Shown here: positions 33,801 to 52,508 of the stretch, one piece after another
Numbering within the stretch: position 1 is the first letter of the stretch
How the letters are laid out: each line of letters begins with the position of its first letter
Assembly (NCBI RefSeq): GCF_001649575.2
Contig: NC_051431.1
Location: 21,333,423-21,397,422, forward strand
Length of the DNA stretch: 64,000 bases
Origin: Kryptolebias marmoratus
Lineage: Eukaryota > Chordata > Actinopteri > Cyprinodontiformes > Rivulidae
Reading direction: 5' to 3'
Made by a program: the position numbers and the translations under genes
Notes under the pieces: generated by a model
What the model was told of the DNA's origin: nothing
Seen by the model: the letters and a program-made list of their open reading frames with translations, nothing else
Databases searched by the model: none

Positions 33801-36012
33801 TTGCCACTTGCTCATAGAGTTTAGACAGATGAAGAACCTGGACATCAGTTGTTGTAGCTCAGTCTCTGGAGCTTGGAGCTCCTTCAGAGTCACAGGTGTC
33901 TTGGTGGTCTCTCTCACTATTCTCCTTTTTCACAGTCTGTGAGGACGGTAGATTTACACGTCCCATATTCCTACGTTTCTTGACGATGGATTTAACAGAA
34001 CTCCCGGGAATGTTTAGGACCTTTTAAAATCCTTCTGTCTCCATCCTAAGTTGAATTAATTAGGTTTACATAACTACTTCATTTACATTAAATATTTGTA
34101 TTTACTCTGTAGAAACTTGGCTGCACTTTGACACTGAAGGGTTTTGTAAAAATAGTTTTTGTAAAGAAGATAAGAAGATAATTATAGTAATCATGACTGA
34201 TTTATGACAGCAATAAAAGCAGCCTCAGGGATGAGAGGAGCTCAGAGTAGAGCATCTGCCCCTCATTGAAAAGACAGCTGAGGTGGTTCTGGTGGTTCCT
34301 GGTCCTCCAGGAAGAGCTGGATCGTCCCCTTTGGAAAGAGGGACGCCTGGATTTCCCTCCTGGACCATTAGGCTCCACAACCCGACAGATCAATGGAAGA
34401 AAATAAACAAATGGATGAACTGATGGGGGTGGGGCGGCACACAGGGCAAAACATTTCTTCAGCTTCATGTCGTCGTATGACAGTTTATTTGTTAAAGGTC
34501 TTTGTCGCGCAGCTATTTAATAAATTTTCCAGCCGAAGGAGGTGGGGAGAGTAAGCGAGCACGGACAGGTAAACAGATTGTGAAGCTGCATCTTGTTCAT
34601 CATCCTGTAACTCTGTCATCTGGGTCCAGATCTCCTACTGGCTGATGGAGAACGGTTTCAGCGTGCTGATCGCGGCCTGCGACACCTTTCGGGCCGGAGC
34701 TGTGGAGCAGCTTCGCACTCACCAGCGCCGCCTGAACTCCCTGCACCCCTCGGAGAAGCACGGCGGGCGCACCATGGTGCAGCTCTACGAGAAGGGCTAC
34801 GGGAAGGACGCCGCTGGAATCGCCATGGAAGCCATTGCCTACGGTAAAAGCATTTAATGTCTTAAGTGCGCTGCGCCTCGGTGACGACCATATATGGGAT
34901 ATCCTCACACGCTGACCGTGTTTTGGGCTCCCTCAGCTCGCAACCAGGCGTTTGACGTGGTGCTGGTGGACACCGCTGGGCGAATGCAGGACAACGCCCC
35001 CCTGATGACAGCTCTGGCCAAGCTCATCGCCGTCAACATGCCAGACCTAGTGCTGTTTGTTGGGGAGGCGTTGGTGGGCAATGAGGCAGTTGATCAGCTG
35101 GTAAGACCACCGACGGTTAGATGGCTTTGTTGGGGTGGTGTTCATTCGGACTTGACGATCCTATGCCGATCATCACTCAGTAAAAGTCGATAAGAATGAA
35201 GTGCTGCACCCTGAAGTGACTCTCATTGTCCTTTAAAATTAACAATTATTTTTTTCCCAGAAAGATCTGGTTTAGTTGGCTCACCATTCTAAAATTACAA
35301 GCTCAGAGTTCAAATTACTATCAGAATACGAAAACAAAACAAAAAAAGTCAGAATCAACACATTACAAGAGCAACGTTCAGCTTAAGAGTTGCATAACAA
35401 AAAGCTAACAAGCTACTTGTGATGCTAAAACTGTCCAGCAGAGGTTAGCGCAGCTCCAGTATTCTGCTTCTCAGCTCCACAGTGTGTGTGTTTGTCTCCC
35501 ACGGACGTTTCCTCCCCCCCACACGCTCCTCTGACTCCGAACGCCACTAAGCTGACAAGCAGATCTTTTTTTTTTTAATGCATGTTATTTCCACGCCGGT
35601 CAGATTTCACCTGAATAATTCGTCTCGTCCTCAGGTGAAGTTTAATCAGGCTCTGGCCGACCACTCCATGTCCGACAAGCCTCGCCTCATAGACGGGATT
35701 GTTCTCACCAAGTTCGACACGATCGACGATAAGGTAAATATTATACACATTTAAATTCCCGCCAGTGACGTCTCCGAGCGTGGCCGTTTTAAAAATGTCT
35801 TTAAAGCCAGCGATTCGTCCTTTTAGGCTCATGAATATTTTGCAGCTCATGCGTCATGTCCTCTCTCCCCCCACCTGCGATAGGTTGGCGCAGCCATCTC
35901 CATGACTTACATCACAGGCCAGCCGATCGTGTTCGTGGGCACGGGTCAGACGTACAACGACCTGCGCAGCCTGAACGCCCGCGCCGTGGTCGGCGCCCTG
36001 ATGAAGGCTTAA
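27843..36012 (+). CDS. srpra: Signal recognition particle receptor subunit alpha (docking protein)
   Basis: The GTPase of the SRP receptor; it binds ribosome-SRP complexes and targets them to the ER translocon, anchored through SRPRB. Fourteen coding exons: 27843-27965, 28294-28377, 28485-28648, 31563-31723, 31808-31967, 32082-32229, 32339-32463, 32558-32679, 32784-32870, 33194-33366, 34630-34843, 34937-35100, 35635-35733, 35884-36012. All phases agree, giving 650 residues (human 638). The SRX/longin-like domain that binds SRPRB is residues 1 to about 125 (start [20 protein letters not shown]). A charged linker follows, with an acidic Glu run at about 302-311. The NG domain starts near 325 ([16 protein letters not shown] helix). 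G motifs: GVNGVGKST (~436-444), DTFRAG (~467), DTAGRMQ (~532), TKFD (~600) and GTGQ (~627). No defect is visible. Intron 3 (2.9 kb) and intron 10 (1.3 kb) are full of transposon remnants. Confidence 0.98.
29200..29560 (+). repeat. Dispersed teleost repeat (srpra intron 3)
   Basis: It starts 'TCAGTTTATTTATATAAGTG' and contains 'GGTGGAAAGGAACGACCCC', 'TCCTCCAGCAGAACCAGGG' and 'GCGCGTCCGCCTGGCTTGG', which are phrases of a common fish interspersed repeat, in the usual order. Confidence 0.7.
30090..30600. repeat. Probable dispersed repeat with 'CTCGGCTCTACTCGG' (srpra intron 3)
   Basis: It contains 'CCATTTGCCCTCACTCGGCT', 'CTACTCGGTGTC' and later 'CAGCTCAACTCGTTTGGTTC', a pattern found near the ends of some fish DNA transposons with inverted (A)CTCGG-type termini. 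No transposase is present. The assignment is weak. Confidence 0.4.
30605..31248 (+). mobile_element. hAT-like DNA transposon remnant, copy 2 (srpra intron 3)
   Basis: About 380 bases (30,605-30,980) are the reverse complement of 5,960-6,340 with few changes. The other edge reads 'GGATCTGGCCCACGGGCC' and 'TTGAGTTTGACACATGTG', the classic inner and terminal sequence of hAT-type elements, and pairs with the CAGGGGTGTCAAACTCA end of copy 1. No transposase frame is present. Confidence 0.75.
33520..33745 (+). mobile_element. LINE RT C-terminal fossil (srpra intron 10)
   Basis: A plus-strand frame reads [20 protein letters not shown], then DRRNRALL, a decayed form of the common fish LINE segment [20 protein letters not shown]. 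Upstream 'GTGAAGCGGTTCTGTTCTCA' and 'GTGGAATGCCGGCCGGGG' fit the DNA of the same elements. It is a short, frameshifted fragment. Confidence 0.75.
33815..34216 (-). mobile_element. Tc1-like transposase fossil (srpra intron 10)
   Basis: Read on the minus strand it matches 46,640-46,850 closely: the stretch encoding GFQKVLNIPRSSVKSIIRK-like sequence (the DNA-binding helix-turn-helix of Tc1 transposases), then 'GAATATGGGACGTGTAAATC' and 'TAGTGAGAGAGACCACCAAG'. The right margin (34,196-34,216, TTTATGACAGCAATAAAAGC) is a remnant of the terminal inverted repeat also seen at 46,911. Only the N-terminal part of the transposase remains. Confidence 0.8.
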
Positions 36013-37020
36013 ACGCAGCTGCATGCTCCGCGTCCGTCCGTCCGCCCGTCGTCTCAAAAGAAGCCAACTGCACCTTCGCCGAGCTGCCGCGAGATGCTCC
36101 AGGACCCCGCTAACCCCTTCCACGCTCGCGCACTGCCCATCTCTGCATCAAACCAACGAACGAGCGAGCGAGCGAACGGACTCGAGGATTCGACAGACGC
36201 CGCGCCTCAACGGACCGTTTCCCCGACAGAGCCAGAGGGAGCCTCCCTTTGGGTTACCCCCTTCCAACTTCTGGGCCAAAATTTGAAAGCACCTGAAATC
36301 AGCTGACGTTAGCGACATTTTAGCTGGACCTTGACTGAACCCACCGGTTTACCGGCGCACCACAGAACAGACTTTGTGAGGCATTTTGTCTCTGTTTCTT
36401 CCTCTTTGCGGAACAGGAAGCGACCCGTTCCAGAGGAGAGCTCAGCGACCGTAGTGCCTCTCTGTTAATCTCCTAATTAACAAAAAAACCCCATTAACCA
36501 GTAGCTGACCTCTAAGAATGCCGATCCAGATGTGAAACCCCCTCGGCTGAAACTAGATTTGACAGGTTAGCAGACGTTGGGCAAAAATTGCTAAAAAGAT
36601 TTAAAAAAAATAAAGAAATAAATTATTAAAAAGCGCAGTCTTAATTTGTGAATCAGATCGGTACGTCAAACATTCAGAACACTATTTATTACCCTTTTAT
36701 TTCCCCCTTAAGCTTAAAACAGTTTACAGATCTTTCTCCTATAAGATCCAGACTTTTCTGCGTCACCGTTTAAGAGCAAATTTGTTTAGTTTTGTCGGGG
36801 ACTTCGATACCACAACATACGATTCATTAAACTTTTGGGACCCTTTCAATCAATCCCTCCTCCCCCCGTTTTGATTTATTCTTCGATTTATCAGAAAAGC
36901 AGCGTTTTAAAGCCCTCTTTTAAACTGTGGTAGTGCAATAGGAGACGAGCGAGGGTTGTGCTGACATTTACCTAATTTATGAGAATGTAAACATTTCTAA
37001 ATAAAGCTGCTATGTGCTGA
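36013..37020 (+). terminator. srpra 3' UTR and polyadenylation signals
   Basis: Three AATAAA hexamers follow the stop: 36,609-36,614, 36,617-36,622 and 37,000-37,005. The last sits about 20 bases before a GT-rich stretch (CTGTTTTGTTGC) and ends a region of low repeat content, so a 3' UTR of about 1 kb is likely. Confidence 0.6.
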
Positions 37021-38794
37021 GAACGGCCTGTTTTGTTGCATCACTGGGGGTGCTGAGGGTACTACACCACCCCCGTACTATTGACATCTTGCTTGTCATC
37101 CATAAATGATTAAAAGCAGTGGCGGCTGGTGGGCTAACAGGTATATAATAAAACTAGATCTGTTAGCTACACCTGCTGTTAGCCAGACCTTTCACTGAAA
37201 ACCAGCTCACAGAAAAACTGCTTTTGCCGTTTATCCTTTTGCTGGATTTGAATATCCTTTGGTCCGTTTTGACCCCCAACCTCTTCACTTCCAGATTTCC
37301 CTCCAAAGACATTAAGGTAAACGGGTGAGAAATTAAATAATCGTAACTACTCAGTCCAAACCAAGCCACGCCCACATACGCTTGTGCTCGAGGCACATTA
37401 TCATCCGTTCACCCTCATTGGCTGAACTAAATCAGCCCAAATGAGCAGCAAACCGAGGGGGCGGGACAAGACGCCTGTCAATCATTCTTTTACCATGAAA
37501 TTAGATAATGGTAATGGGAAATGGCTTGTATATGTATAGCGTTTCATCTACTCCTACAGTCATTCACCCATCCACACACTGACGGTGGTGAGCTACTGAT
37601 GTCCAGTTACAGAAAAAGCCACTGATCACATTAAATGATCGGGGCTGAGAAAAACTAGTCCTTTGGAAAGACTCTGGGTTTTAATTAAGACTGTTTGGCA
37701 CCAGTTTCACAGAATGTGATACGATATTTTTAATTAGTGTTTATTAGGTATTTTCACATTTTTAATGTAAACACCAGGGACCAGCCACTGATACCGGCTG
37801 TCCCTGATTAAAACTCATATCCATTAATGCTGCGAGTTTATAATCTAATGATATTAGACTTATTAATAGTGTTCAGAGAAGTACAGCTTCTCACAGCTAT
37901 GATCAGCAGACATACAAATATGACAAGACTAATGGGATACCTGGTTTTTATTTTATTTTGAAAATAACTTATAAATACTATACCAGAAACACATGCAAGT
38001 TTAAAAAATACAAAAAGCATACAAAGGACATGTTTTAGCACAGGAGGGACCCGCTCTCTGCTATGACAACCCTCCCTGACCTTAACTGGAACACGAGCTC
38101 AGTTACATAAAACAAAAATAAAAACAAAAAAACCCAGCTTGTTTTCAGCGAGGAGACGTGCTGCAGGTCGCCACTTCGAGGTGACGTGGATCCAGATTCA
38201 ACCGAATGGTTCTTTTGGGGGGGAAGGGGGGGTCGTTGGCAGACCTCAAAACCCACCAGGGTTTTTCTTCTGCTCGTTTTATCCCACGTCTTCAAAAAGA
38301 TGAGTAAAATAAACAGTCAATAATAAAAATCAGACTGAGTTCCACTCTGCAGACCTGTGGAGGAGAATGACCGAACCAAACTGAGCAGCTGTTAAGAACA
38401 ACAGCTCGGAGCAAAGAAGAACAAAAGTGGATCGGTGTGTGTGTGTGTGTGTGTGCTCCGTTCAGAAGAAAGTACCAGCAGTTTGTTCAGCACAAAGAAA
38501 GCTGAGAACACGCTTCAGTTCACTATCTACCAGCAGAGGAGAGAGAAACAGAGTCTGTGTGAAGTTTTTAGGGATTCTGAAAACGTCTTTTTGGTGTCAG
38601 TTGCTTCTCAAAGTCCTCAAGAAGCACTCGGTCCTAACCTTGAAGGAGGCTTTTCTGTGCGTTGAAGCCATTCTGCTGTTCCTCCACGTTTTGGGACGGA
38701 GACCCTGAGGAGGAAAAAAAACAAACAAATACACGTAAGATGCCTCCTCAAAGGGAGCTCATCGAAGAAAGATCTGCTGAAAGTGCTAAATGTT

Positions 38795-39000
38795 GCGTGT
38801 TTGGGAGGCTCAGCTACTACCACCCCAAATTTAAACCCAGCTGCTAGTGAAGTTGACTGAGTTATAGCCATTTTGTCTGGTCTAAGGTGAGCTGACTGGG
38901 GTGGCCATCTTGAATTAGGCTGACTCAAAAGGTAAGCGGCTAATACTTTTCGGAAATCTGTCCAGTCCTCCATGAGATGTTTTGCTAACAGAAAGACGGG
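38795..39000 (+). repeat. Dispersed 'GCGGCCAT' repeat family, copy 10
   Basis: 'GGGAGGCTCAGCTACTACCA', 'GTGAAGTTGACTGAGTTATA', 'GGGGTGGCCATCTTGAATTA', 'GGCTGACTCAAAAGGTAAG', 'CATGAGATGTTTTGCTAACA'. Confidence 0.85.
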
Positions 39001-39524
39001 GACAATGATGCTGTTTGAATCAGTCAGTGGTCAGAGCAGAAATCGCAGATGGACTTTTGGCTACTACCACCACTCCAAATCTGAGGTGAATCTGTGTAAA
39101 ATGTAAATAAAAACAGAACGCAACCAGCTGCAAGTCTCATAAATCCAGATTTTATTCACAACAGAACATGAGGCACATGAAATGTTAAAAAAACTAAGAA
39201 ACTGCACTATTAAAAAAAGTTGGGACTGGGGCAACAAAAGGCTGTAAAAGTAGACTGTATGAATAAGAAACAGCTGGAGGAGCATTTAGCAACTGACTAG
39301 GTTAACTGGCAACAGGTCAGTAAGAGGAGTGGGCATAAAAACAGCATTTTACAGAAGCTGAATCTATCAGAAGTAAAGATGGGCAGAGGTCCACATGTCT
39401 GAAAGAAAAATGTACAATAAGGTCCCTGGACTCAGGAACACGTCCACAAACAGCTCACTGTAACATCCACTAATGCTGCTTAAAGCTCTATGAGGCAAAA
39501 CAGATACATGTGAACACCATCAAC

Positions 39525-39727
39525 ACCAGTGATTCCCAACTCCGGTTCTCGAGGAACACCATCCCTACATGTTTTAGTTGCTTCTCTGCTCTGACACACC
39601 TTATGTGAGTGACTGAATGATTAACAGGCTTCTGCAGAACCTGAAGACCTGCTGAAGAGCAGAGGAACAACTAAAACATTCAGGATTGTGTTCCTCAGGG
39701 ACTGGAGTTGGGGAATCACTGCTCTAG
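39525..39727. mobile_element. MITE with ~35-bp terminal inverted repeats, nested in the Tc1-like element
   Basis: The left end AGTGATTCCCAACTCCGGTT and the right end (reverse complement) AGTGATTCCCCAACTCCAGT run on for about 35 bases as imperfect inverted repeats. It is about 200 bases long and non-coding. The inner sequence 'GGCTTCTGCAGAACCTGAAG' also occurs in fish hAT-type MITEs. It is related to 48,886-49,075. Confidence 0.8.
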
Positions 39728-40212
39728 AAATTCTGCTGTCTTCTCTGGACCAAAGCTCATTTAAAATGGACCGAGGCAAAGAGGAGAACTGTTCTGTGGT
39801 CAGACAAATCGAAATGTGAAGTTCTTTTTGGAAACCGTGAGGCTACGTCCTCCGTACTAAAAGCACTGCCCAACAAGCCTGCCTCTCTGATGGTATGGGG
39901 GAGCATTAGTGCTTATGGCATAGGCGCCATCAATCCGGACCAATATATATACAAGTTTAGAACAGCATATGATACCATCCAGCAAAGACCCAGGACTGTT
40001 CAGCAGCTAGAATCCTCCATCAGACAAGAATGGGACAACATTCCCTCTAAAACCTCCAGCAGCTGCTCTCCTCAGGTTCCAGATGTTCACAGACTGATTG
40101 TAGAAGAAGAGGTGGATAGTAGGAAACATGACCCTGTCCCATCTTTTTGAGACATGTTGCTGCCATCAAATTCAAAGTAACCTCATTATTTAAAGAAAAA
40201 AAATGTACCATT

Positions 40213-40445
40213 TCTGGGCGGCACAGTGGTGCAGTGGTTAGAGCTGTGGTTTACATGCATTACTCCGTGTACTCCACTGCCTGTTAGGTTCACTGGTAAT
40301 TTTAAATTGTCTCTAGGTGTGAGGGTTGTTTGTCTCCATGTGTGCCTGTGATGGACTGGAGACCTGTCCAGGATGTCCCCCCGTCTCTCGCACAGTGATG
40401 GTTGGAGATCAGCGTCCCAGAAAAGAGATGCGGGTAAAGAAAATG
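40213..40445 (+). repeat. Dispersed teleost repeat, copy 2 (nested)
   Basis: 'GGGCGGCACAGTGGTGCAGT', 'GCCTGTTAGGTTCACTGGTA', 'TTTAAATTGTCTCTAGGTGTG', 'GACCTGTCCAGGATGTCCCC'. It is the same family as 13,640-13,975 and lies in the right arm of the Tc1-like element. The 5' middle is deleted. Confidence 0.85.
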
Positions 40446-40522
40446 TTTAAACATCTGATGTGTCCACCACGAAGAACATGAATTTATGAGATCTGCAAAT
40501 CATCGCATTCTGTTTGTATTTA

Positions 40523-48022
<7,500 letters not shown>

Positions 48023-48885
48023 TCAGCTCCTGTAACACAAGCACACGCTCTCTCTGAAGGACCTGGGCGGTCACTGCAGCAACGGCCGGCTCAGCAAACA
48101 ACACAGCTCCTCTGAATACATGTCACCTGCTGCGAGCACCTGGCTCACTCGTTTGGGAAGTTTGACCCGACAACTTTTTATCAGAGGGAAATTAGTCACC
48201 GACGTGTCACTTCCTCCTCGGCCTTACTGTCCACCTTCCACAAACACAAGTTATTGTATTCATCTCCTTCAGTCAATAAAACAACCCGATGACACACGGT
48301 GATAAAAATGACCATAAACACCATTGATCTGAACAGATAAACCCAAGTGACTAGACAAAATATATAGATACACACCAGATAATAGATTACTCAGTCAAAC
48401 TTGTTTTAAGCCTGTAATGTTTAACTAGTTACCAAATAGGGAAATGCTGCTATGACCAGCTTACTGTAACCACCATTCTTTTTTTTTTTTTTTAAGCGAG
48501 AATACTCTTCTATACACTATTTTTAAGAGTTCAAGTCCTTCTAAGAGTTGTTAAATATACATCTGTTTAAGTTCAGCGATTACTGGTAGATTTTGAGGAA
48601 ATGAAAAACATATTTGGCCAAAAATAATAAAGAAAAAAAAATGGTGTTGCTGCCCTGATCTCTAAAGAACAACATCAACCGTGAAAGAAAACTCATATTA
48701 GTCAACTTCTTAATATACAGTAAAAAACTGAGTGTGTGTGTGTGTGAGCCCAGTTTTGTTACCTTTGTAGGACCTTTTCTGGTACACACACACCTACCTT
48801 GTCAGGACCACTAGTCCTGTAAAGACAAAAGCCCGGTCCTGATATCTTCTTTTGATTAGGGTTCAGGGTTAATAATGGTTAGGGA

Positions 48886-49075
48886 AATCCTGGTCCTCGA
48901 GGGATCCTATCCTGCATGTTTTACTTGTTCCTTCCATACCCGATTCAGTGGTTAAATTCCCTCTTCATGTCCCGCAGAAGCCTGTTCATCACCCATTGAT
49001 TCAAATCAGGTATGTTGGAGCAGAAAAACAAGGAAAACATGCAGGATGGTGGCCCTCCAGGACCAGGGTTAGGCT
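48886..49075. mobile_element. hAT-type MITE with long inverted repeats
   Basis: The left arm CCTGGTCCTCGAGGGATCCT, then ATCCTGCATGTTTT, and the right arm (reverse complement CCCTGGTCCTGGAGGGCCAC, then CATCCTGCATGTTTTCC) pair over about 35 bases. The middle has 'TGATTCAAATCAGGTATGTT' and 'GGAGCAG', as in a very common fish MITE. Non-coding. Confidence 0.85.
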
Positions 49076-49529
49076 TCAGGAATGAATAGAAGTCAACACA
49101 CGGTCCTGATAAGGATAGAAATACAAATGTGTGTGTGGGCAACACTGCCAGCAGACATGGTAACAACAAACAGATGTTCACAGATACTTCACCTACAAAT
49201 CAGGGAGACTTACCTTTGATACAGGTAAATATCCAGTGTTTACTGCAGTTCACGTATTTATCCCTTAACTCCAAGATAAAGTATGAGTTTGATTCACTCT
49301 AGCAGTCTGCAACCTTGGACTAAGTTTAGCTTTTGTTTTGTTGTTGCTGCTTTTTTTATTAGTGTCTGAGCAGCAACTAATGATTAGCTAACCTTGATAC
49401 TTTAAGCTAACTAAGTTACCAAGGCTGTCGAAGGCAAAAAACTCCCTCAGTATTAATGTTCATGCTGACAGAGGAGTCCAAAGCGGTACGTGCATGTTAT
49501 TAATCCGTTTTTTTACAGCTAGTGCTGCT

Positions 49530-49760
49530 GTAATTTAATCCCTCCCGAGAAGCACCTGAAGCTGTCCGCACCGCCTCCTGCTGCCGTCAGAAACCCGGCG
49601 CTCCGCTCCGTCTGCCCGCACTCACACTCACAGTTCAAGTCGCCGCTAGCGGCAACATGACGCCTTCACGCGCTCGATAAACGGCTCGTAAATTTAACTC
49701 ACTCGCGCTGACGGTCCACGTAGCAGCGTCGCAACTGACCTGTGCTTGGCATTACTTTTC
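49530..49760 (-). promoter_or_regulatory. Probable fam118b promoter / non-coding exon 1
   Basis: A CpG-rich island-like patch ('GAAACCCGGCGCTCCGCTCC', 'GCCGCTAGCGGCAACATGAC') in AT-rich surroundings, 1.5 kb upstream of the coding start. On the minus strand a donor-like GCGA|GTGAGT sits at 49,703/49,702, and the exon holding the start codon has an acceptor (TTACAG) at about 48,030. A 5' untranslated exon here is likely but not certain. Confidence 0.45.
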
Positions 49761-50549
49761 AGCTAGCGTCAAACATGTAAGAAAAACTCAGTTTAAGGCT
49801 TGGCATTTTATTTCCCTGCATCATAGAATATAGTCACGCAGTTTATAACTTTGACTTCGAGACCTCCTTATCATTTCAAATGTTTCCAACAGCATTTGAA
49901 AGCAGCAGAAGCCTTACCATTTATGGCTTTGATTCAACTGTTGAGTCCATCTTAAAATGTTTACTTCAAGTCATGTCATCTGTATTTAATATTACTTAAA
50001 CAAAAAAATAAATAAATAAAACAGTCTGTGTTTGCACGGTTGCATAAGATAGTCGAGTTAACTATTTTGATTTTGAGTGAGGAAGTAGTTCTAAATCAGC
50101 TTACACTCTGTCTTTTTTCCCAAGTTGGTGAGTTGGCTTTGCGGGAAAAATCAATATTGTTCTTTAAGATTGTCTATACAGGACACGTCAGCAGATTATA
50201 GTCTGTGCTGAAAACAGCTGCTAGACTGCCATCTTCTGTTGGAAAGAAGAAAGAAAAGGTTTCTAAAACAAAAACAAAAATGAGCAAAAACCAAAACAAC
50301 AGAGATAATGTTGAGTCAGCTTTTTCTAACTACTTCTGCATACTTTGTGCTATTTCACTCATTCATATATCCGAACATTCAGCTCCATCGGGAATAGAGT
50401 CATGACTTCTAGTTTTTGTAACTTTTATACTTCTTAAATGTAACTATTTTCACAAAAAAAAAGAAGAAAAGTCCCCAAAGAATGCACTGAAAATGCTTTG
50501 ATTTCTTCAAAACTGCTGTTCTGACATTTACTTCATCGATTTTGGCTTC

Positions 50550-51290
50550 AAATGCTGCTTTTAGCTACTGGCATGCTTTTAGCTTTCAGCTATACATTTG
50601 CTAATTGTAGCTTTAAGCCAGTTTTGCTCCATTTAGCAGCTATTTTGCCAATTTCAGCTTTTAGCTGTGGTTTTGCCAATTCTAGCCACAGTTTCTTAAT
50701 TTTTGTTTTTAGCTACTGTTTTAATCATTTCAGCATTTAAATTTTAGCCTCCGTTCCTTCAGCTTTGCTTTTAGCTAAGCTTAACGTTTAGCAACTGTTT
50801 TGCTAATATTAGCCTTTAGTTATGGGTTTGTTGATTTTAGCTTTTAGCTATCGTTTTGATCGTTTTAACTTTTAGCTGCTGTTTTGCTACATTATAGTAG
50901 CTATATTTAGCTTGCAGCCAATTTTTTTCCCCCTCATTTTAGCTTTAAGCTATGATTTTACTTATTTATATTTACTTATTTGAGCATTTAGTTATGGATT
51001 TTAGATTTTAGCTACATTTATTTTCCAGCTACTATTTTGATCATTTTAGCTTTTAGCCACCGTTTCTTCATTTTAACGTTTAGCAACCGTTTTGCTAATT
51101 TCAGCCTTTAGTTTTGATTGATTGATTGGTTTACTAAACACTCTTAGTCCACATACACATAAAAAAACAAAGACAAATTATACATAACTTATAAAAGACT
51201 TGCATACCAGTTTCCACAAAGATGACTGGTAGCATAGATGGTTTTGCTAATTTTAGCTTTTAGCTCCTGTTTTGCTGATTGAAGCTTCTT
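50550..51290 (-). repeat. AGCTAAAA-rich minisatellite, array 4 (inverted)
   Basis: On the plus strand it reads TTTTAGCTACTGTTTTGCTA and AATTTTAGCTTTTAGCT over and over. It is the reverse complement of the 41-kb array and the longest copy. An unrelated piece of about 120 bases (51,115-51,235) interrupts it. Confidence 0.8.
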
Positions 51291-52508
51291 TTTGGTTTAT
51301 TTTAGTTTAAGACTATTCAGTTAATTCAGTCACCTAATTTCAGCAGGCATTATCCACCACTGCAATTTTACAATAAAAGCAATTTCTCCATTTTTTTCTT
51401 GTTTTTAGTAAATTGCTCTAATGTTGAAAAATATATTTTTCTTTTCCAACTCCTTTTAATGAGTGTGGACTGAGCAAACTATAACTGACTTTGGTTACTT
51501 TGTACAGACCTTAAAATATATTAAATAATCAAAATGTGACACTTTTTAATACTTTTGTTCCCATTAATGCTCTATCAGTAGATATTCTTATTTACCAAAG
51601 AGCCAATAAATGTGAACTAAGAAATAAGCTGTAAATCTGAATGAAAGCAGTCATTACTGTCAGCAGTTCATTTCAGAATGACAACTTGGGTCAAAAACTA
51701 AAAGCTGAATATTTTCCCAAAGCATCCGACAAGATCCTCTTCACTTTGTGCCTAAAAAAATTTACGATGACGCAGCAGAACGGTTTCCCGAGAAGTCACG
51801 TTACTGCAAACAGATCAGTCTGACACAGCAGTTTAATTTCTCACTAAACGAACAAACCCTTCCAAACATGTACAGATCAACGCATTTAAAGATGCAATCA
51901 AACATTAAAAAAGGCAAAAACGACAGCATTTGAAGAGACCGTTCCAGTGGAGCAGATGAGCTCAAACCATCCGCTGACACACAGAGTCGCAGCTCAAAGA
52001 CTCCCTGGGTCGACAGAGAAGGCGTTTTGGTCGAAAATGAGGACTTTAAAATGGACGCTGTTGGTCACGAGTGATTCCAGCTGCTGGTTTGATTACAAAC
52101 CTCATAAGAGGAAGTTTTTTTTAAAAAGGTCTAAACTTGAGGAGAGAAACCGCCCCCTAAAAGGTGCAGAAGAGTCCTAATAATCACACTTTCCCTTTTT
52201 GAAATGCAGCATTTATTTTCTGAAGCGTCACATCACGAATCTGAAAGCAGCAGGTCTGAAGTGGAGTAATGATATCCAAAACTAACGTGTTGTTTCTGTA
52301 GTGTGATGAGGGAAATAACTTATTGCAACTAATGGCTCTGTTGTGGAAGACCAGCCAATTGTTAACTTATTTGTCTTCAAGTTAAAATATGGCTTTAAGG
52401 TCTTAAAAACCAGGGGTTGGACTAAAAGCTCTTCCCTCACAGAACTCTGGAAGTGCATCGAAGTTAAAAAGGAAATGAACATGTGACTACTTTAAATGTA
52501 CAGCAGCT

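Larger units (their letters stand above)
37021..40500. other. srpra-fam118b convergent spacer
   Basis: No exon is placed with confidence. It holds a repeat copy, a Tc1-like element with nested insertions, and a GT microsatellite (38,437-38,453). The last exon of fam118b (C-terminal tail) should lie here or in the next few hundred bases, but I cannot identify it. A minus-strand frame at 38,150-38,230 was considered and is not convincing. Confidence 0.6.
48023..52508. other. fam118b upstream region / fam118b-ilvbl spacer
   Basis: No coding exon. It contains a GT microsatellite (48,732-48,747), a MITE, a CpG-rich patch (49,530-49,740) and an inverted AGCTAAAA array. 51,300-52,200 is AT-rich with short meaningless frames. 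On the minus strand AATAAA at 52,217-52,212 lies about 290 bases after the ilvbl stop and is its probable polyadenylation signal. Confidence 0.6.

Noticed and set aside
38035..38295. Minus-strand frame considered as the last fam118b exon
   Set aside because: The only reasonable acceptors give a stop within a few codons in the required phase, and the similarity to the family tail is too short to trust.
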